Part shown: in pieces, positions 16,035-23,232 of the stretch
Layout: every line of letters starts with the position of its first letter
Position numbering within the stretch: the stretch's first letter is position 1
From: an uncultured Lachnospiraceae bacterium
Lineage (GTDB): Bacteria; Bacillota; Clostridia; Lachnospirales; Lachnospiraceae
Direction of reading: 5' to 3'
Length of the DNA: 35,832 nt
NCBI GenBank assembly: GCA_946531495.1
Contig: CAMNAQ010000005.1
Location: 1 to 35,832, forward strand
Made by a program: the position numbers and the translations under genes
The notes under the pieces: model-generated
The model's input: only the letters and a program-made list of their open reading frames with translations
Told to the model about the DNA's origin: nothing
Databases searched by the model: none

Positions 16035-16078
16035 AAGCTGACCTCCTGTCATATGTTAGGTGGTTAATGGGGTACGTC

Positions 16079-16162
16079 CTCTCCCGCCACCAGCCTTGGC
16101 ACGCTCGCCGCTGAATGCGGGTCATGGCTGTGCTTCCCCGGCTGTCGCCCGGGCGGGAGAGC
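16079..16162 (-). ncRNA. strongly structured leader RNA upstream of the ClpX-like gene
   Basis: A perfect 10-bp outer stem CTCTCCCGCC (16079-16088) / GGCGGGAGAG (16153-16162) encloses a GC-rich region with further pairings on the minus strand: a CCGC-ATTCA-GCGG hairpin, a CGG/CCG hairpin, and GCAC/GTGC crossing with CAGCC/GGCTG, which could form a pseudoknot. It is far richer in G+C than its surroundings and lies between a TTGACA-containing stretch (near 16173-16178) and the ribosome binding site at 16041-16045. It could be a cis-regulatory element or a separate small RNA. I cannot match it to a named RNA family. The rest of the 318-base gene-free stretch holds a small GGAAC/GTTCC repeat (16179-16193) and the long hairpin at 16208-16285. 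Confidence 0.5.
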
Positions 16163-16207
16163 GATATTCAGTTGTCAAGGAACTGACCGTTCCGAACAAA
16201 TGAACGC

Positions 16208-16285
16208 AAAAAGGGACCGGTATTTAGATTTTCGATAAATGGGTAGACTTCTAGCCCAAAATCGATTATCTAAATACCGGTCCCT
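16208..16285 (-). terminator. long inverted repeat, probable terminator of block C
   Basis: An 18-bp perfect stem (16212-16229 with 16268-16285, arms begin AGGGACCGG and end CCGGTCCCT) continues through two mismatches into TCGAT/ATCGA, and the loop contains another imperfect stem (GGGTAGA/TCTA-GCCC). On the minus strand TTTTT follows the stem. It lies 67 bases after the uracil-DNA-glycosylase-like gene. It is longer than usual for a terminator and may derive from a small mobile palindrome. Confidence 0.65.
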
Positions 16286-16352
16286 CTTGGATCAGCTTAT
16301 TTTTCTGTTGTGTGAGAAGTATATCCCGACATGACGATCATGTCAACAGATT

Positions 16353-17117
16353 TCACAAAATTTTTTCCCAGTCATGATGAATATCGAACCACTTCTTACT
16401 GCTCCGTCCAAGCGCTCCGATCTGGCGGGGGTGAGCAAGAGGCAGCACATGAATTTCTCTTCCATCTATGATCACAGGAGTAGCTTTTCCATATCCATAC
16501 ATATCGGAATACTCACGAAGGTATCTGTACGGCACTTTACATACACGTCTCAGATACTGGTGGATGGGAACGTCTCCCAGAAGAACAAGAAGTTCTGCCT
16601 GGGATTTCTTCAATTCCTCAGTTATCTCCTTCGCCCTCTTATCGTCGCAGAACAGATATGGCCTGTCAGGAACCGTAACAGGATTAAGTCCATACTTCTT
16701 TATGAGCGGTTCATAATTCTTCGCTATGGTTCTCTGCTGATTGCCATTCAGTCTGGTCTCGGGAAGGCAGTCGCAAAGCCATGCATCATCACGGGTAAAT
16801 CCAAGTGGCTTCAGAATATCCTCATCCAGTACTCTTGCAGAAGGACCGTTAAGATCCTTATCTGTAGGTACAAGCCTGCCAAGCTCCTCAGGAATCCTGA
16901 TCCTGTCAATTATGCTCCTTGCTTCTTCCTGATTTCCATCCCAGAAGATCTTCGGTTCACTAGCAACAGCAAGTGCATTGCAGATAGTCTTTTCATCCTT
17001 TTCCCATCTTGCATGCACAGCACTTGCATATACTCCAAGGACAAACACCTTCTTAGGCGTCTGATCCTGCTGGACCAGTCTATGAACATATTCGCCAAAA
17101 GGATATTGGTATTTCAT
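16353..17117 (-). CDS. uracil-DNA glycosylase-superfamily-like protein (254 aa)
   Basis: The strand-motif order resembles the UDG superfamily: VFVLGVYASAVHARW near residues 24-38 (position of the first catalytic motif), a central LLVLLGDVPIHQYL segment, and a C-terminal HVLPLAHPRQIG that matches the histidine-proline motif of the fold. The usual catalytic Asp/Asn of motif 1 is not evident, so it may bind rather than cleave nucleobases, or act on an unusual base. There is no Fe-S cysteine pattern. GGAG lies seven bases before the ATG. It follows the unrecognised 240-aa gene by 34 bases and is closed by the long hairpin terminator. Its presence suggests that the island interacts with DNA. The assignment is by motif only. 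Confidence 0.55.
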   Translation of the reverse strand: MKYQYPFGEYVHRLVQQDQTPKKVFVLGVYASAVHARWEKDEKTICNALAVASEPKIFWDGNQEEARSIIDRIRIPEELGRLVPTDKDLNGPSARVLDEDILKPLGFTRDDAWLCDCLPETRLNGNQQRTIAKNYEPLIKKYGLNPVTVPDRPYLFCDDKRAKEITEELKKSQAELLVLLGDVPIHQYLRRVCKVPYRYLREYSDMYGYGKATPVIIDGREIHVLPLAHPRQIGALGRSSKKWFDIHHDWEKIL

Positions 17118-17151
17118 AAGTCCGCTCCTTCTTTATCGTCAGGTTATCACA

Positions 17152-17871
17152 TTATCTTAAGGCCTCTGTGATTTTTCCTCCATCCATTCTTATCTGCACG
17201 CGTGAGAAGTTCCCGCTTGCATCGTTCATATCTATATATACATTGGAATCATATGTATCAAGGGTCTCAACAAGATCTCTGATCATCCGCTCATTCCACT
17301 TATTGCCCCGAAGCGTGGGCATCAGTTTCTCCACCTGCTCAGTCAGGTCTGTGTGGCTGTCAATACGTATCCTGAACACCTCTCCAGCATCCATTGATAC
17401 ATTCGCCGCATTGTAACAGATAACAAGCTCATCCTGCCCCCAGTCGCCGCCACTTATATCTCTGTGAATCATATATCCTTCCGTACCAAAGACAAATCTT
17501 CCGCTTGCCCCGGACAACTTCTCTGCGAGGTCTTTCGAAATCGGATAGTCTCCCGCAGCGTTCAGATGTGTCCCGGCAAAGGCAAGCCACTTTTCGGGAT
17601 CTATGATAATCTCATCATCTTTCTCTTTCCAAACGAGATTCCGGATGTGATAACCCTTACGTGTGCTGAAGTATACCATTCTGCACTGATCGGTATCCCT
17701 GACTAAATAGCGTCTGAACTTTCTGGGAGCGATGCGTATCTTCATGCTCCTGCCTTCACGCTTCTCCCTGCCATACAGATGGTCACCGTCAAAGGCAAGA
17801 AGCAGCAGTTCACACTCTCCGCTTTTATCCCACAGATCCGATTCATAAAGCATCTCAATCTTATCAGCCAT
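17152..17871 (-). CDS. hypothetical protein between the CbbX-like and UDG-like genes (239 aa)
   Basis: Not recognised. A soluble, beta-rich protein with segments such as CELLLLAFDGDHLYG and RMVYFSTRKGYHIRN, and a C-terminal half around NAANVSMDAGEVFRIRIDSH, then a helix and a last strand (NVYIDMND). The opening strand-plus-DG motif recalls TerD-like proteins, but I would not assign it. ATG 17871 is taken as start because GGAG is six bases upstream; ATG 17877 and TTG 17883 lie on or before that site. It has its own promoter and is probably co-transcribed with the UDG-like gene. Confidence 0.55.
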   Translation of the reverse strand: MADKIEMLYESDLWDKSGECELLLLAFDGDHLYGREKREGRSMKIRIAPRKFRRYLVRDTDQCRMVYFSTRKGYHIRNLVWKEKDDEIIIDPEKWLAFAGTHLNAAGDYPISKDLAEKLSGASGRFVFGTEGYMIHRDISGGDWGQDELVICYNAANVSMDAGEVFRIRIDSHTDLTEQVEKLMPTLRGNKWNERMIRDLVETLDTYDSNVYIDMNDASGNFSRVQIRMDGGKITEALR

Positions 17872-17934
17872 ATCCATCTCCAATCATCTCAGTGCCCTTA
17901 AACAGCCCCCTAAGCCGTCATGCCATATATCATA

Positions 17935-17963
17935 ATAATATGCCCTTATACAATACAGGTCAA
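17935..17963 (-). promoter_or_regulatory. promoter of the 239-aa / UDG-like gene pair
   Basis: TTGACC (17963-17958), exactly 17 bp, TATTAT (17940-17935) on the minus strand, in the 154-base gap after the CbbX-like gene. The gap also holds a small CCGGG-AA-CCCGG hairpin (18004-18015) just after the upstream stop, without a T-run. Confidence 0.6.
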
Positions 17964-18025
17964 ACCACGAATCATATATCCTCTGTCAGCCTCTCATACT
18001 TATCCGGGAACCCGGCGGCTCATCG

Positions 18026-20089
18026 TCATACCCTGAATCCTATCTGTCTCTTCTCAGGCCTCTTTGCCCCGACTTCACCGGTTTCAAAGTCTTCAGGCAT
18101 CAAAGTCTTCACAACCGATTTCCCAATCCTCTTTCCCTTGTATTCCCTTACTATCCTGTGTGACTGGCTCATTTGGGCCTTCTCGATCAGATTCCGGACA
18201 TACCTGCCGTTTCCAAAATCAGGTACACTGCATGCTCCATCAAGGATTTCCCTGCACACATCCTCTGTACCTTTCCCAAGCTTCAGTCCTCTCTTATGAA
18301 CCATGAGTTCGAGAATCCTGTACAGTTCATCACTGTCATAATCCGGAAATTCAAGATGAAATGCTATCCTGCTCCTGAGTCCCTCATTCCTTGCAAGGAA
18401 CTCTTCCATTTTATCCGGATATCCGGCAAAAATGACTATCGTGTCATTTCTGTGATTCTCCATCTCCTGCACTATTGTGTTGATTGCTTCATCGCCGAAT
18501 GAATGACTGTCATCAACAAGCGAATATGCCTCATCGATAAAGAGCACTCCTCCTCTTGCCATCCTGAAATATCGGCATACATTCTTTGCCGTCCATCCGA
18601 CATACTTTCCGACCAGTTCTGCCCTTCCGCATTCCACAAGATGTCCGCTCTCCAGCACTCCCTCCTTCTTAAGTATCTGTGCAACAAGTCTTGCAACTGT
18701 TGTCTTGGCACTTCCGGGATTACCGGTGAAGATCATATGAAGTGATGCATCTGTACTGTCGAGTCCCATTTTGCTCCTGAGTTTCCGGACAGCTGCAGTA
18801 TCAACAATCTCATCCACAACCTTCTTGATCCCATCTAGTCCGATCATGTTCTGAAGTTCCTGATAGGGCTCGTTCACCGTGACTGACCTGTCAACACTTA
18901 CGGTGGAACATTCTCTGTAGGCTCTGTAGATTCTCTCCTTCAGTCCGCGCCTCACCCACTCGGAATACTTCTCATCAACCTCACCTGCGGTATACTGCTT
19001 CCGTTCGGAAAACAGCGCCCGCACCTTCTTTTCTCCAATCTTATTTCCGTCCCTCATGGCTCTGTAGAGAAAATACTGCACTGCCTCATTTCTTCCTCCA
19101 CAGCCTTCACGGATTTCGATGATATCAAGGGCCTCTGCTATCTTATTGACCATGGCACCGCCAAATCCCTCTTTTTCGGATAAATCAACAAATATGCATA
19201 GGGTTTTCATCTGATGCTTTAGTATCAGCTTTTCATAGAACTCCATAACCCTCTGATAAGATGATGAATAACTTCCGTGATCATCTTCATCTCCTGCCAT
19301 CTCTATTGCGAGAACAGTTCCTTCACCATACTTGAAGATTTTCTCAACATCATGATCATTAAAGCAGTTCTCCGAGATATCCGACAGATAGTTGATCCTC
19401 GATCCGATCAGTCTGCCGTTTGTCATCAGCGCTCCGACAAGCAGTTCTATCATTCCCTTTGCCGCATCCCTGCATGTTACGGAGAGCTTATAATGGACAG
19501 GTATCCCGAAAAAACCTTTCTGATTATCAGGTGAATATATCCTTTCTATCTCTTCGAGCAGGCTTTTATCTCCCATTAGTTCTGCCGCCCTGTTCAGCGC
19601 TTCATACTTCGTGAGGTTTTTCTTTTCGGGAATGATCTCATTAAGATTAAAGTCATTATTGTTAAAGTAATCCACCTGAATATCGAAGTTTCTCCACCTT
19701 GCTATGAATTCATCATCACTTCCCTTTTCTATCCTGTCAGAAAAATTCTGCGCTGAGATTTCTGACACATCCGTCACTTCTCTTACTTCAAGTGCATAGT
19801 TTTTCTCAAGATATCTGCAGACTGTTTCAATGCAGTCCGTTCCTCCGTTACAGGTATCGCTGCATGCCATAACAATGAAAAGTTCACCTGGTATTGCACT
19901 ATAGATCTGAGCAATGATCGTATTGCCATCCCTCCCAAGATTCTTCATGCTCTTATTAGCTCTTTCAATCACGATGCTGAATTCCTTCTCAAAGTTTTCT
20001 GACTGCGGATCCACTGACAGGTGTCTTACAAGCCCATCCCCCTTTACATCCCTGTCCCGGAATAAAATCTTATATTCATAAAAGATCAT
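18026..20089 (-). CDS. CbbX/SpoVK-like AAA+ ATPase with a long N-terminal region (687 aa)
   Basis: The C-terminal part (about 410-645) is a CbbX/SpoVK/EccA-type AAA+ module: IGLDGIKKVV, Walker A GNPGSAKT (456-463, with Ala replacing the usual Gly before Lys), LVGKYVGWTAKN (492-503), Walker B VLFIDEAYSL (515-524), AGYPDKMEEFLARNEGLRSR (555-574) and sensor 2 GNGRYVRNL. In the family such ATPases remodel protein complexes. Residues 1-400 are not recognised; the stretch 255-330 (VLAIEMAG, TLCIFVDLSEKEG) may be a degenerate second nucleotide-binding fold. GGAGG lies seven bases before ATG. It is the first gene of the island, divergent from the regulator at 20209. Confidence 0.82.
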   Translation of the reverse strand: MIFYEYKILFRDRDVKGDGLVRHLSVDPQSENFEKEFSIVIERANKSMKNLGRDGNTIIAQIYSAIPGELFIVMACSDTCNGGTDCIETVCRYLEKNYALEVREVTDVSEISAQNFSDRIEKGSDDEFIARWRNFDIQVDYFNNNDFNLNEIIPEKKNLTKYEALNRAAELMGDKSLLEEIERIYSPDNQKGFFGIPVHYKLSVTCRDAAKGMIELLVGALMTNGRLIGSRINYLSDISENCFNDHDVEKIFKYGEGTVLAIEMAGDEDDHGSYSSSYQRVMEFYEKLILKHQMKTLCIFVDLSEKEGFGGAMVNKIAEALDIIEIREGCGGRNEAVQYFLYRAMRDGNKIGEKKVRALFSERKQYTAGEVDEKYSEWVRRGLKERIYRAYRECSTVSVDRSVTVNEPYQELQNMIGLDGIKKVVDEIVDTAAVRKLRSKMGLDSTDASLHMIFTGNPGSAKTTVARLVAQILKKEGVLESGHLVECGRAELVGKYVGWTAKNVCRYFRMARGGVLFIDEAYSLVDDSHSFGDEAINTIVQEMENHRNDTIVIFAGYPDKMEEFLARNEGLRSRIAFHLEFPDYDSDELYRILELMVHKRGLKLGKGTEDVCREILDGACSVPDFGNGRYVRNLIEKAQMSQSHRIVREYKGKRIGKSVVKTLMPEDFETGEVGAKRPEKRQIGFRV

Positions 20090-20208
20090 GTTCGCACCTC
20101 CTGTTTCTTCGTGTATGGAAAATATACAACACGCGAAAAACGCAGAGTGCCATCTTGGTGGCGAAAGCCTTAAAAAGGTGATAAAATCAGGGTATGAAGG
20201 GATGAAAA
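20090..20208. promoter_or_regulatory. divergent control region between the AAA+ gene and the regulator
   Basis: This 119-base gap must drive both directions. Towards the minus strand a TATATT (20129-20124) is a possible -10 box. Towards the plus strand GATAAAAT (20180-20187) is a possible -10 region. Imperfect inverted sequences CGTGTAT...ATACAACACG (around 20109-20136) could be an operator for the adjacent regulator. The individual boxes are weak; the assignment rests mostly on gene layout. Confidence 0.4.
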
Positions 20209-20898
20209 TTGAGCAATAAAGGGAAAATACTGAGACAGTTGAATATATACTTCAATATCAGAATGACCGAATACCACGGTCCTTCGGAACTCATCAGACG
20301 TTTCGGGATATCTAAAAGAACTCTTCACCGCGACCTTGATGACCTGAGAGAAAGCGGCCTGCTGAAACTGAAATACGACAGGAAGCATGATAACTATATC
20401 CTCAACGATGAGAGCAGTACTGAAATCAGCTCTGATCAATCAGCAAACACTGCAGAAAAGAAATCGGGAAGATCCAAAAAAAGATATACCAAAAAGAACG
20501 CTGCGGATAAAAGAAAAGTCGGAAACAGAAACGAAGATGAAATGATAAGCGCACGCAGGCATCAGCACCTGACACGGCTGTACAGGCTTGGCACTCTGAT
20601 CTTCTCGCTTACTCCGACAGACACAGAAGCGGTGTCGGACTATCTCTATGACCTTGAAATGTATCATTTCTACATTCACGAATTGATGAAGGAAGATCCG
20701 GAGCAATACACTATTGATGAAGCCCCTGATAAACCTGAGCTGCCGGACATCACAGATCTGAAAGCTGAGTACTACTCAATCTTCCCGTATTCAAGTGAAA
20801 GAACAAGACAGAGAGATTTCGAAACCCTGACACGCGCAGGCTTTCCGATACATTACGACAGAAGAATAAAACGATATATTTACGAACCTTACGATTAA
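20209..20898 (+). CDS. transcriptional regulator with two winged-helix-like segments (229 aa)
   Basis: The N-terminal part has a DeoR/HTH_11-like winged helix: SELIRRFGISKRTLHRDLDD, then wing YDRKHDNYIL. The C-terminal part repeats the pattern: SERTRQRDFETLTRAGFPI, then YDRRIKRYIYEP, as in WYL-family regulators, but no WYL ligand domain is present. A basic Lys/Arg-rich linker (about 82-108) lies between. The start is TTG 20209: GGG lies seven bases upstream, a stop blocks the frame six bases before, and the next Met is at residue 19 inside the first helix region. It is the only plus-strand gene beside the island and probably controls it. It ends one base before the convergent gene at 20900. 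Confidence 0.75.
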   Translation: MSNKGKILRQLNIYFNIRMTEYHGPSELIRRFGISKRTLHRDLDDLRESGLLKLKYDRKHDNYILNDESSTEISSDQSANTAEKKSGRSKKRYTKKNAADKRKVGNRNEDEMISARRHQHLTRLYRLGTLIFSLTPTDTEAVSDYLYDLEMYHFYIHELMKEDPEQYTIDEAPDKPELPDITDLKAEYYSIFPYSSERTRQRDFETLTRAGFPIHYDRRIKRYIYEPYD

Positions 20899-20899
20899 C

Positions 20900-22081
20900 T
20901 CAGAACTCTATCCCGCTGACTTTCCACTCGTCATTTATCCTGACGAAATAAAACTTACCATCGGTGATAAGAATCTCCGGCTCCCTGGGGCCCCATTCCA
21001 TGGTCAGATACTGTTCAACCTTAACCTCGCAGTAAAAGGCATCATCACTGTAGCTGATAAAATCAAGTATCTCCGTGCTGTGTATCTCCTCATCAAGATG
21101 CCTTGTAAAGTACGTCAGCCCCGCGTGGGTCATATAATAGAGAAATCTGTTATTTGGAGTAAAGTATCTCCTGAGTTCACTCTCAGGAAGATCACCGGAT
21201 ACAAAGCTTGCATAAGCTGACACAGCCTTTGCGGCATAATTTTCCATTGCCTCTCTGTCCGGACAATCCCTGGGATAATCCACATAATACTTTGAGGCCT
21301 CACTGTCATATACCACCGGAACTTCGCTTCCATCCGCAGCATACGCAGTAACCGTAGGCTCCATATAAAGTCCCTGACATACTCGCTCCGCCATAGGAGG
21401 GACTGAAACATATTCATCGAAAAACTTCTGCGCTTCAGCCTCCTCTTCAATATTTGTAAAAGCAGGATCCGAAAATTCAGTCCCATTGATAAATATGGTT
21501 ATATTCTCAGGTGCTATTACATCCACACTTTTTTCCGCCCTTACAGGCAGGTCAAGCAGGGAAAGATTCCATTTCGGGATATCATCCTCACTTGCCCCCG
21601 GCATAAGATCATATTCCGCTCTTGCAATGGTGCTTTCTCCGGAGCTTATGCTAAACACCGGATGCTCATATGTGCTTTCTCCTCTGACTTCGGAAAAAGA
21701 GACAGGCCCCCGGTCAAGCAGCGGTTCCATATACTCCAGGATCTCATTTTCCGATTCATATATCCCGGCCTCAGGCTTGACCGTAAGCAGATCATATATC
21801 GACGAAACATCCCGTGTTCTGAACAGTATCATCAGATCTTCGGTAATAACCTCAGGTCTTGATGCACGATAATCAGTTTCATACTTATCCAGATAATCGT
21901 AGAACTTTCCAAGAAAAACAGACATCACAATAAGAAGTGCCGCGATCCATGACATCAGAAAAATGCGATACAGCATGGCACCGCGTCGTCTTTTCTTTCC
22001 GTATGCAGTCTGATGCTTCTCCGAAAGTTCTGTGACTTCGGAAATGTCTTCTTCAATTGTGTGCTTCGATTTATCTTTCAT
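20900..22081 (-). CDS. membrane-anchored hypothetical protein, last gene of the addBA operon (393 aa)
   Basis: A charged cytoplasmic N-terminus (1-35) is followed by one transmembrane helix (about 38-60, IFLMSWIAALLIVMSVFLG) and a large extracytoplasmic domain. That domain contains strands such as ITIFINGTEFSD and a C-terminal part ending in INDEWKVSGIEF, which recalls NTF2-like/DUF4878-type folds; this is only a resemblance. There is no catalytic motif. It starts five bases after the stop of the phosphodiester-glycosidase gene, so both are co-expressed and may act together at the cell envelope. Confidence 0.65.
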   Translation of the reverse strand: MKDKSKHTIEEDISEVTELSEKHQTAYGKKRRRGAMLYRIFLMSWIAALLIVMSVFLGKFYDYLDKYETDYRASRPEVITEDLMILFRTRDVSSIYDLLTVKPEAGIYESENEILEYMEPLLDRGPVSFSEVRGESTYEHPVFSISSGESTIARAEYDLMPGASEDDIPKWNLSLLDLPVRAEKSVDVIAPENITIFINGTEFSDPAFTNIEEEAEAQKFFDEYVSVPPMAERVCQGLYMEPTVTAYAADGSEVPVVYDSEASKYYVDYPRDCPDREAMENYAAKAVSAYASFVSGDLPESELRRYFTPNNRFLYYMTHAGLTYFTRHLDEEIHSTEILDFISYSDDAFYCEVKVEQYLTMEWGPREPEILITDGKFYFVRINDEWKVSGIEF

Positions 22082-22086
22082 CCGTG

Positions 22087-23190
22087 TCAGTCTGTCTCAA
22101 GGGGCATAACAACAAAGGCCGTGGGAATACGTCTCGTATCCCTGACAGTTGCATTATCAACAATTATCTCGCCTTCATAAAACATGGTGGATGACATTCC
22201 TCCATCCATATTGGCGGCATTTACGGCACCGTATTCAAGCATTATATCTATAAGATCCGCCATGGTCGCGCCAAGTGAGGAGCTCTTTCTTCCCTCTATA
22301 ACAAGCATGAGTACCGCACCGTCATCGCGCTGTCCTATTGCGGTTCTGGGATTAAGGCCGCCGCCCTCTCCCTGATAGGAAGCAGCATTACCGTTTACAA
22401 CAAGAGCGGGGCCGAAGGTGACCGCATCTCTTATGCCCATATTAAGTGCAGAAGCTGCAGTCATATTTCCCACTATGAAAATATTATCCTCGTTAAAGCC
22501 GTAAACTCCGTAGGTTCTTCCGTCGTTTCCATTTGTACATCTGCCATGAGTGATCACAACGCCCTCAGGCCAGGCACCGCTTCCGAGTCCGTTATTATCC
22601 TCGTATTTTCCGCCGTTGATCCCGGCTACGGCACCGTTATTTTCCACGTGCTGCTGGATAGTCCACCCCATATAACCGTGAGTATAGCTTGGGATCGAAG
22701 ATACAACGACACGTGACGGATCATATACTATCATCATCATTCCGGAATATGTCTCACCGTGAACCTCATGGATCTCTATTCCGTCACTGTCCGGATCGTC
22801 ATATACATAGCCCCCCTCTTCACCTTCTGAGGATGCATCAGTTTCTTCTCCCTCCGAAGCAGACTCCGGATTCGAAGCATCAAAATCAACAAGCGATACA
22901 TCGGTGATCTCTGCGATCTCCTCAGTCCGGTTATTGGCACGGATAGCTTCTATCTCTTCGTCCGTCAGGTAGATCCTTGCAAGTATTCCTCCGGCGCTGG
23001 ATTCCATGACCGATGCAACGAACAGATCCCTGAAGTGGGGTGACGGCCCCTTGTTGATAAGGTATAAAAAAAGATACAATCCCAGTATCAGTACCAGGAT
23101 TGTAAGAAAAAGCCACAGAAAAAAGCGTCCGATATAAATCGCAAGCCTTCTCCAGACAGATATTTTCCCCTCATAAACTGCTCTGCTCAT
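22087..23190 (-). CDS. membrane-anchored phosphodiester glycosidase (NAGPA domain) protein (367 aa)
   Basis: One transmembrane helix (about 20-45) anchors an external NAGPA domain (about 150-367). Visible motifs are GINGGKY, FGPALVVNG, NPRTAIGQ, VIEGRKSSSLGAT and NAANMDGGMSSTMF, which carries the conserved D-G-G near the active site. In the family (uncovering-enzyme-like; also bacterial exopolysaccharide proteins) the domain cleaves GlcNAc-phosphodiesters or related cell-surface glycans. A Ser/Glu-rich low-complexity spacer (about 108-130) separates the domain from the membrane. It lies 42 bases after addA without a terminator, and its ribosome binding site is weak (GGAAGTG is far from ATG), so translation may be low. 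Confidence 0.85.
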   Translation of the reverse strand: MSRAVYEGKISVWRRLAIYIGRFFLWLFLTILVLILGLYLFLYLINKGPSPHFRDLFVASVMESSAGGILARIYLTDEEIEAIRANNRTEEIAEITDVSLVDFDASNPESASEGEETDASSEGEEGGYVYDDPDSDGIEIHEVHGETYSGMMMIVYDPSRVVVSSIPSYTHGYMGWTIQQHVENNGAVAGINGGKYEDNNGLGSGAWPEGVVITHGRCTNGNDGRTYGVYGFNEDNIFIVGNMTAASALNMGIRDAVTFGPALVVNGNAASYQGEGGGLNPRTAIGQRDDGAVLMLVIEGRKSSSLGATMADLIDIMLEYGAVNAANMDGGMSSTMFYEGEIIVDNATVRDTRRIPTAFVVMPLETD

Positions 23191-23232
23191 AAAAATACTA
23201 TATCACTTCCGAACCATTTTTCACACAGGACA

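Noticed and set aside
16160-16180. TTGACA at 16173-16178 as a standard -35 box for the ClpX-like gene
   Set aside because: No -10 box lies 16-18 bp downstream on the minus strand; that position falls in the GC-rich folded element.
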